DNA from: Bacteroidales bacterium
Lineage (GTDB): Bacteria; Bacteroidota; Bacteroidia; Bacteroidales; UBA4417
NCBI GenBank assembly: GCA_016707705.1
Contig: JADJHD010000017.1
Coordinates: forward strand, 79,006-143,005
DNA: 64,000 bases
Direction of reading: 5' to 3'
Shown here: positions 63,937 through 64,000 of the stretch, piece after piece
How the letters are laid out: every line of letters begins with the position of its first letter
Position numbering within the stretch: position 1 is the first letter of the stretch
The notes under the pieces: model-generated
The model's database searches: none
Told to the model about the DNA's origin: nothing
The model's input: the letters and a program-made list of their open reading frames with translations, nothing else
Program-made: the position numbers and the translations under genes

Positions 63937-64000
63937 ATGATCATAGTCTCTGATTTGGCGGTACAATTTGGGAAACGCGTATTGTTTCAGGATGTCAATA
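63937..64000 (+). CDS. ABC-F family ATPase, N-terminal codons only
   Basis: The ATG at 63937 opens MIIVSDLAVQFGKRVLFQDVN, the characteristic first strand of ABC-F proteins (EttA/Uup-like ribosome-associated ATPases: two ABC cassettes, no membrane part). The Walker A motif lies beyond the window, so the subfamily cannot be told. Confidence 0.7.
   Translation, partial: MIIVSDLAVQFGKRVLFQDVN

Noticed and set aside
63659..63953. Lys/Arg-rich and Phe/Leu-rich open frames near the window end
   Set aside because: They are translations of the T/C-rich array and overlap the start of the ABC-F gene.

Overview
The window looks like chromosome from a Bacteroidota bacterium, most likely of the Bacteroidales/Lentimicrobium-like environmental group. 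The evidence is SusC/Oar-style TonB-dependent receptors with CarboxypepD_reg N-termini, giant PKD proteins ending in a type IX secretion type-B sorting domain, a Reg_prop/Y_Y_Y histidine kinase with a LytTR regulator, a NUDIX-type sugar regulator beside xylose genes, and promoters fitting the Bacteroidota -7 box TAnnTTTG. Many single-base indels at homopolymers suggest a draft or metagenome assembly.

Layout. 1-9 kb holds housekeeping genes: ubiX (cut by the window start), a small membrane protein, arginine deiminase, queG, ruvB, two tandem-UspA proteins around a SPOR protein, and class II fructose-bisphosphate aldolase. At 9.2-9.6 kb lies tRNA-Arg(CCG), preceded by two partial copies of itself in a 132-bp tandem, each carrying two palindromic insertions. 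At 10-13.2 kb is an Oar-like TonB receptor. From 13.8 to 38.5 kb two giant paralogous PKD adhesins lie head to tail. Their 5' halves are diverged and carry different numbers of an ~87-residue Ig-like repeat (about 10 versus 19). Their last ~5.15 kb are nearly identical. Both are broken by frameshifts, the first copy heavily so at its 3' end.

38.5-43 kb is a compact four-gene plus-strand cluster: a protein resembling the N-terminal module of archaeal TiaS, a polytopic membrane protein, a lipoprotein and a TonB receptor. It may be an uptake locus for an unidentified ligand. 43-51.7 kb holds two YceI proteins, an FN3 protein, a lipoprotein, and a minus-strand operon yceI - sensor kinase - LytTR regulator - RibD/DHFR-like reductase. 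51.9-57.5 kb holds an MFS exporter and a three-gene acyl-CoA (propionyl/acetyl) carboxylase, with a 71-bp tandem array between the carrier and carboxyltransferase genes. 58.3-63.6 kb is a complete xylose module: NUDIX regulator, xylulokinase (one T insertion), xylose isomerase and sugar/H+ symporter. The window ends in the first codons of an ABC-F ATPase.

The intergenic space is unusually rich in repeats: unrelated tandem arrays of 9-10, 38, 132, 51 and 71 bp, dispersed 16-bp palindromes of the form TCCGYCAGCTGRCGGA, and a T/G-rich element that follows the stop codons of ruvB, fba and the xylose transporter in the same sense orientation.
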